Source: Algoriphagus sp. (GTDB lineage Bacteria; Bacteroidota; Bacteroidia; Cytophagales; Cyclobacteriaceae). Taken from it: 64,000 nt of DNA. Below, piece after piece: positions 26,024 through 34,320 of the stretch. Numbering within the stretch: position 1 is the stretch's first letter; each line of letters opens with the position of its first letter. The position numbers and the translations under genes were made by a program. The DNA is taken from contig JAGXQZ010000050.1 in the NCBI GenBank assembly GCA_018336015.1, forward strand, positions 62,001 to 126,000. Direction: 5' to 3'. The notes beneath the pieces were generated by a model. It searched no databases. It worked only from the letters and a program-made list of their open reading frames with translations, and was not told the DNA's origin.

Positions 26024-26715
26024 GCAAAGCCAAACTATTAGTCGTAGAAGATGATCCAAACTTGGGCGACATTCTCAAAGAATATCTTGAAATGAAAGGC
26101 TATGAGCCTACCCTTTGCAGAGATGGAGAAGAGGGCTGGAACAAGTTTAAGAAAGATAAATATGACCTTTGCCTCTTGGACATCATGATGCCAAAGAAGG
26201 ATGGCTTTACACTGGCTAAAGAGATCAAAAAGGTACAGGAAGACCTACCTATCCTTTTCCTCACGGCCAAAAACCAAAAGGACGACATCATCGAAGGACT
26301 CAAAATCGGTGCTGATGATTACCTCACCAAACCCTTCAGCATGGAGGAATTGCTACTTAGAATTACCGCAATTCTCCGCAGAACTCAGAAGTCCACCGAA
26401 GTAGTGGCTCTTAAAACTTACTCCTTTGGAGACTTTGTCCTACACTACGATGAGCAGTTTATCGAAGGGCCGGGAGGCAAACATAAGTTGACTTCTAAGG
26501 AAAATGAGCTGATTCGACTGCTAGCTGCTGAAATCAACAAGCTGGTCAACCGAAGCCATGCACTCAAGCAGATTTGGGGCGATGACAGCTATTTCAATGC
26601 GCGCTCCATGGATGTGTACCTGAGCAAAATCCGAAAAATCCTCAAGGATGATCCCAAAGTGCAGATCATCACGGTGCACGGGGAAGGATTTAAGCTGATC
26701 GTGGGAGAAGGATAA
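26020..26715 (+). CDS. OmpR/PhoB family response regulator
   Basis: 231 residues. The receiver domain (1-120) has Asp11-Asp12, the phosphoacceptor Asp54 in CLLDIMMPKKDG, Thr82 in FLTAK and Lys104 in YLTKPFS. An OmpR-type winged helix follows (about 135-230, with LTSKENELIRLLA, SMDVYLSKIRKIL and ITVHGEGFKL). It is the partner of the kinase encoded just upstream. This type of pair in Bacteroidota often controls envelope or nutrient genes, but no target is identifiable here. A terminator follows 57 bases after the stop. Confidence 0.95.
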   Translation: MSKAKLLVVEDDPNLGDILKEYLEMKGYEPTLCRDGEEGWNKFKKDKYDLCLLDIMMPKKDGFTLAKEIKKVQEDLPILFLTAKNQKDDIIEGLKIGADDYLTKPFSMEELLLRITAILRRTQKSTEVVALKTYSFGDFVLHYDEQFIEGPGGKHKLTSKENELIRLLAAEINKLVNRSHALKQIWGDDSYFNARSMDVYLSKIRKILKDDPKVQIITVHGEGFKLIVGEG

Positions 26716-26771
26716 TTAAGACGCTAGACATTAGACGCAAGAAGCAAGACTTGTCTCTTTGACTTCAAGAC

Positions 26772-26807
26772 AGCCCTGAATTGATTCAATTCGGGGCTTT
26801 TGGTTTT
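26772..26807 (+). terminator. Terminator after the two-component operon
   Basis: Hairpin AGCCCTGAATT-GATTC-AATTCGGGGCT (one bulge) followed by TTGGTTTTTT. Confidence 0.75.
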
Positions 26808-26859
26808 TTAGGCAGAGATAATTCCTGACGAAATCCGATATCCCAAATCCGAAATAGAA

Positions 26860-27870
26860 TCAAAGCAACTCCGCTCCAATCCCCGGCCCATCCGGGAAAG
26901 TCACTTTAGCCGGAGTGATTGTCACCCCTCTTGCAGGATCTTTGGCCAGGAGCATCGCCCCATCCATATCCACATAGTCCAGGAGCGGAGCTATATGTGC
27001 AATTGCGGTGATTCCGACGGAGGACTCAGTCATGCAGCCCACCATGGTTTTCATCCCGAGGGATTTGGCTTCCTGAATCATACGCAGTCCAGGTGTAATT
27101 CCGCCCGCTTTCACCAGTTTGACATTGATCGCATGGAAAAGCCCGTGGCATTTTTTCACATCGCTTTCCACGATGCAGCTTTCATCTGCCATCACAGGGA
27201 GTTTTGAATGCTTGAAGACCTCTTTCATTCCCTCCAGGTCATCTTTTCCCAAAGGCTGCTCCATAAATTCCACGCCGAGATCGGCTAGTTCTTCCGAATT
27301 GCGGATAGCTTGCTCGGCTGTCCAAGCACAGTTGGCATCAATTCGAAATACTGAAGTGGTATGCTTTCGGAGTTCGCGTACGATTTCCAGATCGTGTTCA
27401 GTTCCGAGTTTGATTTTGTAAATCGGCCAATCCACCTCTTTCATCTTGGCGACCATTTTCTCTACGGTATCAATGCCGATGGTAAAGTTGGTAGTGGGTA
27501 TTTTTTTAGGATCTAAGTTCAGGTATTGGTAGAGTTTTTTCCCTTGTTTCTTACTGAAAATATCCCAAGCTGCCATATCCAGTGCACACTGCGCAAAGGG
27601 ATTATTTCGAAAAATTACCTTACCCATTTCCCAAAATTGCTCAGGAGTTTCCCATTTTCCGGATTCCACTATAGGGCGAAATTGCTCCAGGCAAGCACTC
27701 ATGTTTTCGATAGTTATTCCGTAAAACGGATTGGTAGTCGATTCTCCTAATCCGTAAATTCCATCTTCCTCCAGCTTGACGATGAGGGTGTCTTGCACAT
27801 CACGGCTTTGGTGCGCGATAGTAAAAGTGTGCTTGAGCGGAAGGTCAAAAACCTGATAGCTGAGCTTCAT
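26860..27870 (-). CDS. Dipeptide epimerase (enolase superfamily, L-Ala-D/L-Glu type)
   Basis: 336 residues from ATG at 27870; an in-frame ATG 36 bases upstream would add a tail the family lacks. The muconate-lactonising capping domain is N-terminal (1-120). The barrel holds both catalytic lysines, Lys152/Lys154 in YKIKLG and Lys251 in VKLVKAGG, and three metal ligands, Asp178 (RIDAN), Glu204 (FMEQPLG) and Asp229 (MADESC). Enzymes of this group epimerise L-Ala-D-Glu or related dipeptides during murein peptide recycling; the exact dipeptide is not readable. It is divergent from an M14 carboxypeptidase gene, which could supply peptides. Confidence 0.9.
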   Translation of the reverse strand: MKLSYQVFDLPLKHTFTIAHQSRDVQDTLIVKLEEDGIYGLGESTTNPFYGITIENMSACLEQFRPIVESGKWETPEQFWEMGKVIFRNNPFAQCALDMAAWDIFSKKQGKKLYQYLNLDPKKIPTTNFTIGIDTVEKMVAKMKEVDWPIYKIKLGTEHDLEIVRELRKHTTSVFRIDANCAWTAEQAIRNSEELADLGVEFMEQPLGKDDLEGMKEVFKHSKLPVMADESCIVESDVKKCHGLFHAINVKLVKAGGITPGLRMIQEAKSLGMKTMVGCMTESSVGITAIAHIAPLLDYVDMDGAMLLAKDPARGVTITPAKVTFPDGPGIGAELL

Positions 27871-27892
27871 GGCATGATTTTTTGGGTATTGG

Positions 27893-27900
27893 CAAAAATA
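27893..27900 (-). promoter_or_regulatory. -7 element for the dipeptide epimerase gene
   Basis: TATTTTTG on the minus strand, exact TAnnTTTG match, 22 bases before the chosen start at 27870. It supports that start over the upstream ATG, which would lie inside the promoter. Confidence 0.6.
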
Positions 27901-27961
27901 AGCCATTTTATTTCACCCGAATGGCTAGTTTTAAAATCGATAGACTTCAATACCACTTTCT

Positions 27962-29431
27962 ATGAAAACCGCTTTCCTGACATCCTTCCTACTCTTTTTA
28001 TTAGCATCCTGTTTTCACTCTTCAGCACAGGTACCCTATCAAAAAATGCAGGTGGAAAAGCTGGAAGCAGCCTATGAAAAATACAAGGAGTCTGCCATCA
28101 CTCACCGAAGATTCAAACACGCAGACCTTCATCCCTTGATCCAAAAACATGGGTCTGAGTTTAAGTTGGAGGAATTGGGAAAATCAGTAGAGGGGCGAAG
28201 TATCACCTCGATGAAATGGGGTCAAGGCGTCACCAAAGTCATGCTTTGGTCCCAGATGCATGGCAATGAAAGTACGGCTACGATGGCACTTTTTGACCTG
28301 TTCAACTTTCTGGAAGGGAAAAATGATGGATACGATGAGTTAAGAAACCTGCTGAAAAATAAACTCAGCCTGAAATTTATCCCCATGATCAATCCCGACG
28401 GAGCAGATGCCTTCAAGCGCAGAAATGCATTGGATATCGATCTGAACCGGGATGCAATTTCCCAGATTTCTCCTGAGGCGGTGATTTTGAAAAAGGCCCG
28501 GGACGACTTTGAGCCTGAGTTTGGGTTTAACCTCCACGATCAGCAGATCTACTATAATGTGGTGAACACCCCGAAGCAGGCCACCATTTCACTTTTGGCT
28601 CCTGCATATAACTATGAGACAGAAATCAATGAAGTTCGAGGTCGTGCCATGCAGACCATCGCTGGGATGAATGAACTTTTGCAGGAATTGATCCCAGGAC
28701 AAGTCGGTAAGTATGATGATGCTTTTGAGCCAAGAGCGTTTGGGGATAACATTCAGAAATGGGGTACAAGTACGATTTTGATCGAATCAGGTGGCTACCC
28801 TGGAGATCCTGAAAAGCAGTACATCCGAAAGATCAACTTCATGATCATCCTCAATGCCTTGCATCAGATCGCTACCCGAGGCTATGAACAATACACCACC
28901 GAGCAGTATTTCGCGATCCCAGACAATGGCTTCCAACTGATGGACTTGATCATTAACGAAATGCAGGTGAAGGTAAAGGGGTCATGGTATCCCTTAGATA
29001 TTGCCATTCGCAGACGTGAAACTGAAAATGCAGCCGGTTATTTCATGAGCGCATCGGTAGAAGACCTCGGAGACATGCAGATTTTCTTCGGTTTTGAGAC
29101 CTTGGACGCGACAGGACTTCAATACCTAGAAGGTAAAGTGTTCCCAACCGCTTTTGAATCCGTCAAGGATATTTCGGAGGAAAAAGCCCTTGAGTTACTT
29201 CGGCAGGGCTTTATGGCGGTAAAGGTAAAATCAGGTGAAGCCAGACAAGTTCACAGCCTGCCTATTTTGGTTTTGAAATCGACCGAAAAGTACTCCAGTG
29301 GATGGATGACGGGTTCGGCCACCAATTTCTTTTTGGCTAAAGAAGGAAAACCAAGATATGCAATTGTGAATGGTTACCTGATCGATTTGGAAAACCCTAA
29401 AAAGCAGGAAATCAGGAATCGGGTATTTTGA
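27962..29431 (+). CDS. M14 family zinc carboxypeptidase, secreted
   Basis: 489 residues with an N-terminal signal that includes a lipobox-like LASC (Cys17), although a normal signal-peptidase site (SSAQ) follows, so the anchoring mode is uncertain. The M14 zinc motif HGNES gives His100 and Glu103, with His192 in FNLHDQQ as third ligand, Arg163 in LNRDA for the substrate carboxylate, and Glu275 in ILIESGG as the catalytic acid. The C-terminal 150 residues look like a separate beta domain. Probably a periplasmic or surface peptide carboxypeptidase. Confidence 0.9.
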   Translation: MKTAFLTSFLLFLLASCFHSSAQVPYQKMQVEKLEAAYEKYKESAITHRRFKHADLHPLIQKHGSEFKLEELGKSVEGRSITSMKWGQGVTKVMLWSQMHGNESTATMALFDLFNFLEGKNDGYDELRNLLKNKLSLKFIPMINPDGADAFKRRNALDIDLNRDAISQISPEAVILKKARDDFEPEFGFNLHDQQIYYNVVNTPKQATISLLAPAYNYETEINEVRGRAMQTIAGMNELLQELIPGQVGKYDDAFEPRAFGDNIQKWGTSTILIESGGYPGDPEKQYIRKINFMIILNALHQIATRGYEQYTTEQYFAIPDNGFQLMDLIINEMQVKVKGSWYPLDIAIRRRETENAAGYFMSASVEDLGDMQIFFGFETLDATGLQYLEGKVFPTAFESVKDISEEKALELLRQGFMAVKVKSGEARQVHSLPILVLKSTEKYSSGWMTGSATNFFLAKEGKPRYAIVNGYLIDLENPKKQEIRNRVF

Positions 29432-29453
29432 TTCAGAAATAGTAAGGACCATT

Positions 29454-30395
29454 GTGAAAACCGAAAACAAACTTCACCCTCGCAATCTCCACCAGAACCG
29501 ATATGATTTGAAATCACTTTCGGAAACTTTGCCTGAACTCAAACCCTTTCTTTTTACCAACGAATATGGAAACCTGACTCTGGATTTTGCCAATCCAAAA
29601 GCTGTCAAAGCCTTGAATCAGGCGCTTTTAAAGCATTTTTATCAAGTCCATTATTGGGATATTCCGGAAGGATTTCTCTGTCCGCCCATTCCCGGTCGTG
29701 CCGATTACATTCATCACTTGGCAGATTTACTGGCTCAAAGCAATGCTGGCAAAATCCCTAAGGGGTCAAAGATCAACGTACTTGATATTGGTACGGGGGC
29801 CAATTTGATCTATCCGATTTTGGGAAATTCAATCTACCAATGGAGGTTTGTAGGATCGGAACTGAATCCGAAAGCAATTGAATCCGCCCAACAAATTCTT
29901 AGGCAAAATCCTGGATTTCAAGGTAAAATCGAGGTACGGCCTCAGTCTGATTCTTCGATGATTTTTTCCCATATCATTCAATCCGAAGAGTTCTTCGATC
30001 TTACCTTGTGCAATCCTCCTTTTCACGAATCAGCTCAAGCCGCCCAAGAAGGAAGCATTCGAAAAGTGAGAAACCTAACAGGAAAGACAATCCAAAAAGC
30101 TGATTTAAACTTTGGCGGACAAGCCACCGAGCTTTGGACTGAGGGAGGAGAGGTGGCTTTTATCCGAAAAATGATTGTTGAGAGCTTGAACTTTAAGAAT
30201 CAGGTCTATTGGTTTACCAGTTTAGTCTCAAAATCTGAAAACCTGAAACCTCTACAAATTCAGTTGGAAAAGGTAGGAGTCGTTGATCAAAAAATCATCG
30301 AGATGGCCCAAGGGAATAAAATCAGTCGGTTTGTTGCCTGGACTTTTTTGCAGTCCAAGCAGAAGGAAGCTTGGAAGAACTATCGCTGGATTTGA
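29454..30395 (+). CDS. rlmF: 23S rRNA (adenine(1618)-N6)-methyltransferase
   Basis: SAM-dependent methyltransferase that makes m6A1618 in 23S rRNA. 313 residues, the family size. The N-terminus KLHPRNLHQNRYDL is typical of RlmF/YbiN. The SAM motif is VLDIGTGANLIYPIL, and the adenine N6 motif is LCNPPFHES (NPPF). It starts at GTG, 22 bases after the carboxypeptidase stop, so the two may share a transcript. Confidence 0.94.
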   Translation: MKTENKLHPRNLHQNRYDLKSLSETLPELKPFLFTNEYGNLTLDFANPKAVKALNQALLKHFYQVHYWDIPEGFLCPPIPGRADYIHHLADLLAQSNAGKIPKGSKINVLDIGTGANLIYPILGNSIYQWRFVGSELNPKAIESAQQILRQNPGFQGKIEVRPQSDSSMIFSHIIQSEEFFDLTLCNPPFHESAQAAQEGSIRKVRNLTGKTIQKADLNFGGQATELWTEGGEVAFIRKMIVESLNFKNQVYWFTSLVSKSENLKPLQIQLEKVGVVDQKIIEMAQGNKISRFVAWTFLQSKQKEAWKNYRWI

Positions 30396-30491
30396 AGAAG
30401 TCTTTCCCCGATTTTTATCCCAAAAGCCGGCAACTCATCAAGAATGTTGTAAGCTAAATACAACGTCCAGATAGGTTCATCTCGATCTGCT

Positions 30492-30644
30492 TCAAAGCTG
30501 ACCCGAGCCAAATTTGAAGCCTAACCACGCTCCGCCCAACATCAGCAAGGCTGTTAAAAAAATGAGCAACAGGAGGGTCGAAAGAGGCATCTCCCAATCT
30601 TCGCCACCAAATTTGAATTTGACAGGTTTGTTCCAGTTCATCAT
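30492..30644 (-). CDS. Small single-pass membrane protein (50 aa)
   Basis: A 50-codon frame starting MMNWNKPVKF, with a charged N-terminus (GGEDWEMP), one strongly hydrophobic helix (about 21-40) and a short basic end (FKFGSGQL). Codon usage and the clean soluble-then-membrane layout favour a real gene; a longer overlapping frame on the same strand (30454-30681) has no such order. It lies alone between rlmF and the NlpE-like gene. I recognise no family. Confidence 0.6.
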   Translation of the reverse strand: MMNWNKPVKFKFGGEDWEMPLSTLLLLIFLTALLMLGGAWLGFKFGSGQL

Positions 30645-30707
30645 GCAGAAATTCTCTTTTTGAAAGAGTTTTTGGTCTCAATTCAGGGAATTAGGAGTGA
30701 AGGTAAG

Positions 30708-31175
30708 TTACTTCTTGTGAAGAATGTACCGATCTGCCAATTCTCCTTTTATCTGTTTTCCATCTTGATCCAAGTGCCAAATTCGGTTCTCTCCGACTTT
30801 GTATTTTCCGGGCGCATCTCCAATCAAGCCTTTGAACTGAACAAAAGATCCTGATGAATCCCATTCGAATTTGCCTGTGAAAATTTCCTCCCGCGCATCA
30901 TTCAGCCCCAGGTAATTGGTTTTGAGCTGGAATGAGTTATCTGGATTTAGGGTCACCCAAGTTTCGATTCCTTCGCAGCTTGCACAGGGCAGTACATTGA
31001 AATAGGTCCCAGCCCAATCCACGGAAGTTTGAGAATTGTCACTGCCAGGCAGAACTTTTCCAGTATCTAAATTGTCCGAATTGATTTCTGGGCCTGCCAT
31101 TTTGGTATCAGTTGGTTTAGTACAGCCCAATTGAAAAGCAACTATTATGAAAATCAGATATAAGGCATTTTTCAT
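30708..31175 (-). CDS. NlpE N-terminal domain-like lipoprotein
   Basis: 155 residues with a lipobox (FQLGC, Cys18). After a flexible linker rich in Ser, Asp and Asn, the domain has GTYFNVLPCASCEG, the CxxC segment characteristic of the NlpE N-terminal barrel, then WVTLNPDNSFQL. In enterobacteria NlpE senses lipoprotein trafficking and copper stress; bacteroidotal homologues have only the N-terminal domain and no Cpx system, so their role is unknown. It is a minus-strand gene, about 80 bases after the next minus-strand gene. Confidence 0.82.
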   Translation of the reverse strand: MKNALYLIFIIVAFQLGCTKPTDTKMAGPEINSDNLDTGKVLPGSDNSQTSVDWAGTYFNVLPCASCEGIETWVTLNPDNSFQLKTNYLGLNDAREEIFTGKFEWDSSGSFVQFKGLIGDAPGKYKVGENRIWHLDQDGKQIKGELADRYILHKK

Positions 31176-31257
31176 TACTTGAGAAAATTGTTGAATTCAA
31201 ATCTAGAAAGGTTCATTAGCGATCTTTTTCTTGTAAAGAATTAAAGGAAGATTGGTC

Positions 31258-31941
31258 TCAAAAATCGGTGCCTCGTATTGTGCCCGGAATACCTTTATCA
31301 ACGCGCATTCTCCCGAATGCCTTGACTTCTGCTTCTGCCAGTACTTTCCGCTTTACTTGTTTTGCAGCCATGAAGTCACGCTGTCCGGATTCAGCATTTC
31401 CTGCAAGCCGATGTGCCTCTGCACGTTTTTCATACCACAGGTATTGATAGGGATTTCCAGTAATTTTTTCGGTGCAAAATTCGATTGCCTTTTCAAATTT
31501 TTCCTTTTTGAGGAGGTTATCCACTATTCGAAATTCATCAAGAATCATGTTTTCATCCATTGAAGCCTTAAATGAAATTACCCACAAGTATTCATTTCCA
31601 TTAGGTCTATTATCTAAAAATTCAGGTTTCCAGCTTGCCGTAGCCAAATCAATTACTCGTAAAACTTCCAGATTAAAAGGCTCTGCTGCTCCTTCAATCA
31701 GGAATATGCTATCCGGTCTTCCTAATTCATCAATTTTCATAGAAATAATGACTCTGGCTGACTTTTGATCTCTTAATTCAGCACTTGGAAATTTCAGATT
31801 CATTGACAACAGTTCATTCAAGGTCGTCCAATTTGGAGGATCTGATGCGTTGCCCTGAGCAAATAGACTGGTTGACCAAAAGAGTAGTAGGCTTAGGGCA
31901 AAACCTATAATCACAGGATGAGTATTTCTGTAGGGCAACAT
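31258..31941 (-). CDS. Secreted protein with TonB C-terminal-like fold and TPR-like tail
   Basis: 227 residues with a signal peptide (about 1-29, ending LFAQ). Residues about 50-130 resemble a TonB C-terminal domain (ARVIISMKIDELGRPDSI, then LEVLRVIDLATASWKP), and the C-terminal 90 residues form TPR-like helix pairs. It has no proline-rich spanning region and no retained membrane anchor, so it is not a functional TonB in the usual sense. Name and role unknown. Confidence 0.65.
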   Translation of the reverse strand: MLPYRNTHPVIIGFALSLLLFWSTSLFAQGNASDPPNWTTLNELLSMNLKFPSAELRDQKSARVIISMKIDELGRPDSIFLIEGAAEPFNLEVLRVIDLATASWKPEFLDNRPNGNEYLWVISFKASMDENMILDEFRIVDNLLKKEKFEKAIEFCTEKITGNPYQYLWYEKRAEAHRLAGNAESGQRDFMAAKQVKRKVLAEAEVKAFGRMRVDKGIPGTIRGTDF

Positions 31942-31983
31942 TGAGTTAACTTTTAAAGTGAAGAAGAGAATCCATAGTTTATT

Positions 31984-32436
31984 CTATACCCCAAACTGTT
32001 TCAAGTGATGATCCAGATGCTTATAAAACAAATTGTTCCATTCCAGAGCAGTCATTGGACCAAAAGAGAGGGATTCTTTTCCTTCAAAATGGTCCTTGCC
32101 TAAGGCTAGGGTATGCTCTAGATGATGGATTATCTTTGCTTTTTCTTCCTCAAAATTTTTGCGGTCTGCAATCACAAAAGCCGGGGCCGTCGGGATGTTT
32201 TTCTTATAAGGCACTTCATTGACCACTCCCTTTTTGACAAATGCCTTTAGCAAAAACCGCATGACTGGATTTGGCTTTGGATACTTATCCGTGTAGGCCA
32301 TGTCATAGGCCACGCAGCAATGGGCAATCATCTGATCCACCGACATTTTACCCCAGCGTGGCTTAGTGTCTGCTTGGAGTTGGTTGATTCTTGAGATTAG
32401 TTCTGCAGTTACTTCGGGGTCGAATATGTTTTTCAT
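31984..32436 (-). CDS. DUF1569/DinB-like protein
   Basis: 150 residues forming a four-helix bundle of the DUF1569 type. Conserved features are WGKMSVDQMIAHC in the N-terminal helix pair and LEWNNLFYKHLDHHLKQFG at the C-terminus; the histidines in these are the presumed metal ligands of DinB-like proteins. Members are thiol-transferase-like or stress proteins without a defined substrate. It is divergent from the membrane-protein/regulator operon at 32558, with 121 bases between. Confidence 0.85.
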   Translation of the reverse strand: MKNIFDPEVTAELISRINQLQADTKPRWGKMSVDQMIAHCCVAYDMAYTDKYPKPNPVMRFLLKAFVKKGVVNEVPYKKNIPTAPAFVIADRKNFEEEKAKIIHHLEHTLALGKDHFEGKESLSFGPMTALEWNNLFYKHLDHHLKQFGV

Positions 32437-32500
32437 GAGCGTGGTGTTATAGCCAAGTTAGTAAACCTAAAAAAAACCAGGAAACTTTTTCTTTTAAAAT

Positions 32501-32517
32501 GGTTTATAATATAAACC
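32501..32517. promoter_or_regulatory. Palindromic operator candidate, site 1
   Basis: GGTTTAT-AAT-ATAAACC, perfect 7-base arms. It ends 4 bases before the -7 element of the gene at 32558, where a repressor would block polymerase. A near copy lies at 33424-33440. Confidence 0.7.
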
Positions 32518-32521
32518 TATT

Positions 32522-32529
32522 TATATTTG
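32522..32529 (+). promoter_or_regulatory. -7 element for the 32558 operon
   Basis: TATATTTG, exact TAnnTTTG match, 28 bases before the start codon and directly beside the palindrome. Confidence 0.6.
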
Positions 32530-32557
32530 AATCGTTCTATCAATCAAAAAGAACGCT

Positions 32558-33133
32558 ATGGAAAAAGAACTGAGTAGCAAAGAGTCCTTGGCACTGATCA
32601 CGGAGATGATCAGTCAGGCGAAAAAAGAAGCTGCAGGCGATGGAAGCTTCCATTTACTGCTTTGGGGGTGGGTGATCGCGGTGTGCGATTTGGGCCACTA
32701 TGGTCTGGCGAAAGCTGGTTTTGATGCACCGTATTTGGTTTGGCTTTTGGTCATACCTGCTACGCTGATCAGTGTCTATTTCAGCAGAAAATTTGCAAGA
32801 CAGGCCAGGGTTAAGTCTCACCTTGATTCAGTTTTGGGCGAGCTTTGGTTAGTCATCTACTTGGTGATTATCACTTTGGTGGTATTCATGTCGGTCCTGG
32901 ATTTTAATCATAATCCCGTGATTCTGTTGGTTTCTGCGATTGGTGTTTTTATAACGGGCTCCTTAATTAAAGCCAAAGCACTCAAACTAGGTGCGGGTAT
33001 GTTAGCGGCAGGAGCACTGGTTGGTTTTATGCTTCCTGTAGATGAACAATACTTGGTGTCAGGAATTGCCATGATTTTGGGATATCTTGTGCCTGGTTAT
33101 TACCTGAAAAAATCTTACCGTGATCAGTTTTAA
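32558..33133 (+). CDS. Membrane protein of a regulator operon, function unknown
   Basis: 191 residues. A soluble helical N-terminus (1-35, rich in Glu and Lys) is followed by about six membrane helices grouped in pairs (around 40-58, 65-82, 105-122, 126-142, 146-160 and 163-182). No motif is recognised. The last 14 bases overlap the winged-helix regulator gene, so the two are translated together. Such membrane protein/regulator pairs are common in Bacteroidota, and the membrane partner may act as an anti-regulator or sensor; that is inference. Confidence 0.75.
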   Translation: MEKELSSKESLALITEMISQAKKEAAGDGSFHLLLWGWVIAVCDLGHYGLAKAGFDAPYLVWLLVIPATLISVYFSRKFARQARVKSHLDSVLGELWLVIYLVIITLVVFMSVLDFNHNPVILLVSAIGVFITGSLIKAKALKLGAGMLAAGALVGFMLPVDEQYLVSGIAMILGYLVPGYYLKKSYRDQF

Positions 33134-33407
33134 GCCTCTCGATCCTTTACTCCATTCTCAACTGCGATTGGCGGTCATGTCCTTACTCATTGGCTTAGAA
33201 GAAGCGGAATTCACCTTTTTAAAGGAGAAAACGGAATCTACGGCAGGCAATTTAAGCGTACAGCTGGACAAGCTAGAAAAAGCTGGATACATCAAGATCG
33301 AAAAATCCTTTCGTGACAAACGCCCTCTAACTACCTGCAGCATCACACCTGCCGGGGTGAAGGCCTTTGAATCCTATGTGGAAAACCTTAAAAATTACAT
33401 CTCCTAA
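33120..33407 (+). CDS. Small winged-helix transcriptional regulator
   Basis: 95 residues consisting only of a winged helix of the HTH_27/MarR-like type. It opens with DPLLHSQLRLAVMSLL, continues with a recognition region STAGNLSVQLDKLEKAGYI and a wing with KRPLTTCSITPAG, and ends in a dimerisation helix. It starts at GTG within the end of the upstream membrane gene. The palindromes at 32501 and 33424, before the two transcription units of this module, are its natural operator candidates. Confidence 0.88.
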   Translation: MISFKPLDPLLHSQLRLAVMSLLIGLEEAEFTFLKEKTESTAGNLSVQLDKLEKAGYIKIEKSFRDKRPLTTCSITPAGVKAFESYVENLKNYIS

Positions 33408-33423
33408 AAAAATTTCTTCATTT

Positions 33424-33440
33424 AGTTTACAACATAAACC
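33424..33440. promoter_or_regulatory. Palindromic operator candidate, site 2
   Basis: AGTTTAC-AAC-ATAAACC matches site 1 at 14 of 17 positions. It lies in the 43-base gap between the regulator gene and the TPR gene, 10 bases before the latter's ATG. A TATAAT (33445-33450) follows. Confidence 0.65.
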
Positions 33441-33450
33441 AATTTATAAT

Positions 33451-34176
33451 ATGAAAACGAACTCTAGAATTTTCACCTTACTTGTGATGATCACGTTGAT
33501 TGCCATGGACTTTCCACAAGATCTCAAGCGACTTGGCTACTTGGCCTATCTCGATCAGAACAAAAACAGCTGGAAATCAAACGTAGTCCTAGCCACCAAG
33601 GCCTACCAAACCAAGCCGGACACTGAAAACAAATACCAGCTCGCGCTCATGGAGTACGGACTGCTCAATGCTACGATGAAAGATCAGGACGAAAAATTAT
33701 TCGATGCCTATGTGGATGGTCTAGAAAACAGACTCGAAGAACTGGCAAATGACAAAACCTATGGGGCTGAAGCCAAGGCACTCCTCTCCTCGGTCTATGG
33801 ATTCAAAATCGCCTACAGCCCTTGGAAAGGGATGATGCTCGGCGGCAAAAGCAGCGACTTGCTGGAGGAAGCAATGAAAAATGCGCCAAACTCTCCCATC
33901 GTCCAAAAGATGTATGCCAGTAATCAATACTTCACCCCGGAAATGTGGGGTGGAGACAAAGACAAAGCCTTGGCTGCCTACCTGAAGTCGAATCAGCTCT
34001 TTGAGCAGCGCAATGACACACAAAATTGGATGTATCTCGACAATTTGGCTTGGATAGGAATCCTCTATCAGGAAATGGGGCATAAAGCCAAAGCAAAGGA
34101 GACTTGGCAAAAGGCATTGACTATTGAACCTAATTTTACTTGGGTCAGTAAGGGATTGCTTCCTGCTTACCAATAA
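33451..34176 (+). CDS. TPR protein regulated with the winged-helix module
   Basis: 241 residues from ATG at 33451, chosen because it begins a signal-like segment (MKTNSRIFTLLVMITLIAM). An in-frame ATG at 33367 would start inside the regulator gene. The mature part is helical with TPR units near the C-terminus (LAWIGILYQEMGHKAKAKE, then WQKALTIEPNFTW). No catalytic motif. With the regulator and membrane protein it forms a three-gene module ending at a strong terminator. Confidence 0.78.
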   Translation: MKTNSRIFTLLVMITLIAMDFPQDLKRLGYLAYLDQNKNSWKSNVVLATKAYQTKPDTENKYQLALMEYGLLNATMKDQDEKLFDAYVDGLENRLEELANDKTYGAEAKALLSSVYGFKIAYSPWKGMMLGGKSSDLLEEAMKNAPNSPIVQKMYASNQYFTPEMWGGDKDKALAAYLKSNQLFEQRNDTQNWMYLDNLAWIGILYQEMGHKAKAKETWQKALTIEPNFTWVSKGLLPAYQ

Positions 34177-34190
34177 TGGCTGGGAACAAA

Positions 34191-34220
34191 AAAGCAGCGG
34201 TTTTAGCTGCTGCTTTTTTT
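34191..34220 (+). terminator. Terminator of the regulator/TPR module
   Basis: AAGCAGC and GCTGCTT arms preceded by an A run and followed by T7. Confidence 0.88.
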
Positions 34221-34292
34221 GATTTGGTTCCGTATTGCTTCAACCCGACAGCGATGAACCGAAAAATAACTAGGTCATCGAAGTTGGATTCG

Positions 34293-34300
34293 TATTTTTG
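34293..34300 (+). promoter_or_regulatory. -7 element for uppP
   Basis: TATTTTTG, exact TAnnTTTG match, 20 bases before the start codon. Confidence 0.55.
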
Positions 34301-34320
34301 AGAGCTAATCTGATTTCATT

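Noticed and set aside
30454..30681. 75-codon minus-strand frame overlapping the small membrane protein
   Set aside because: Its product has no order of signal, helix or domain. The other frame (30492-30644) gives a clean membrane protein, so only one can be real.
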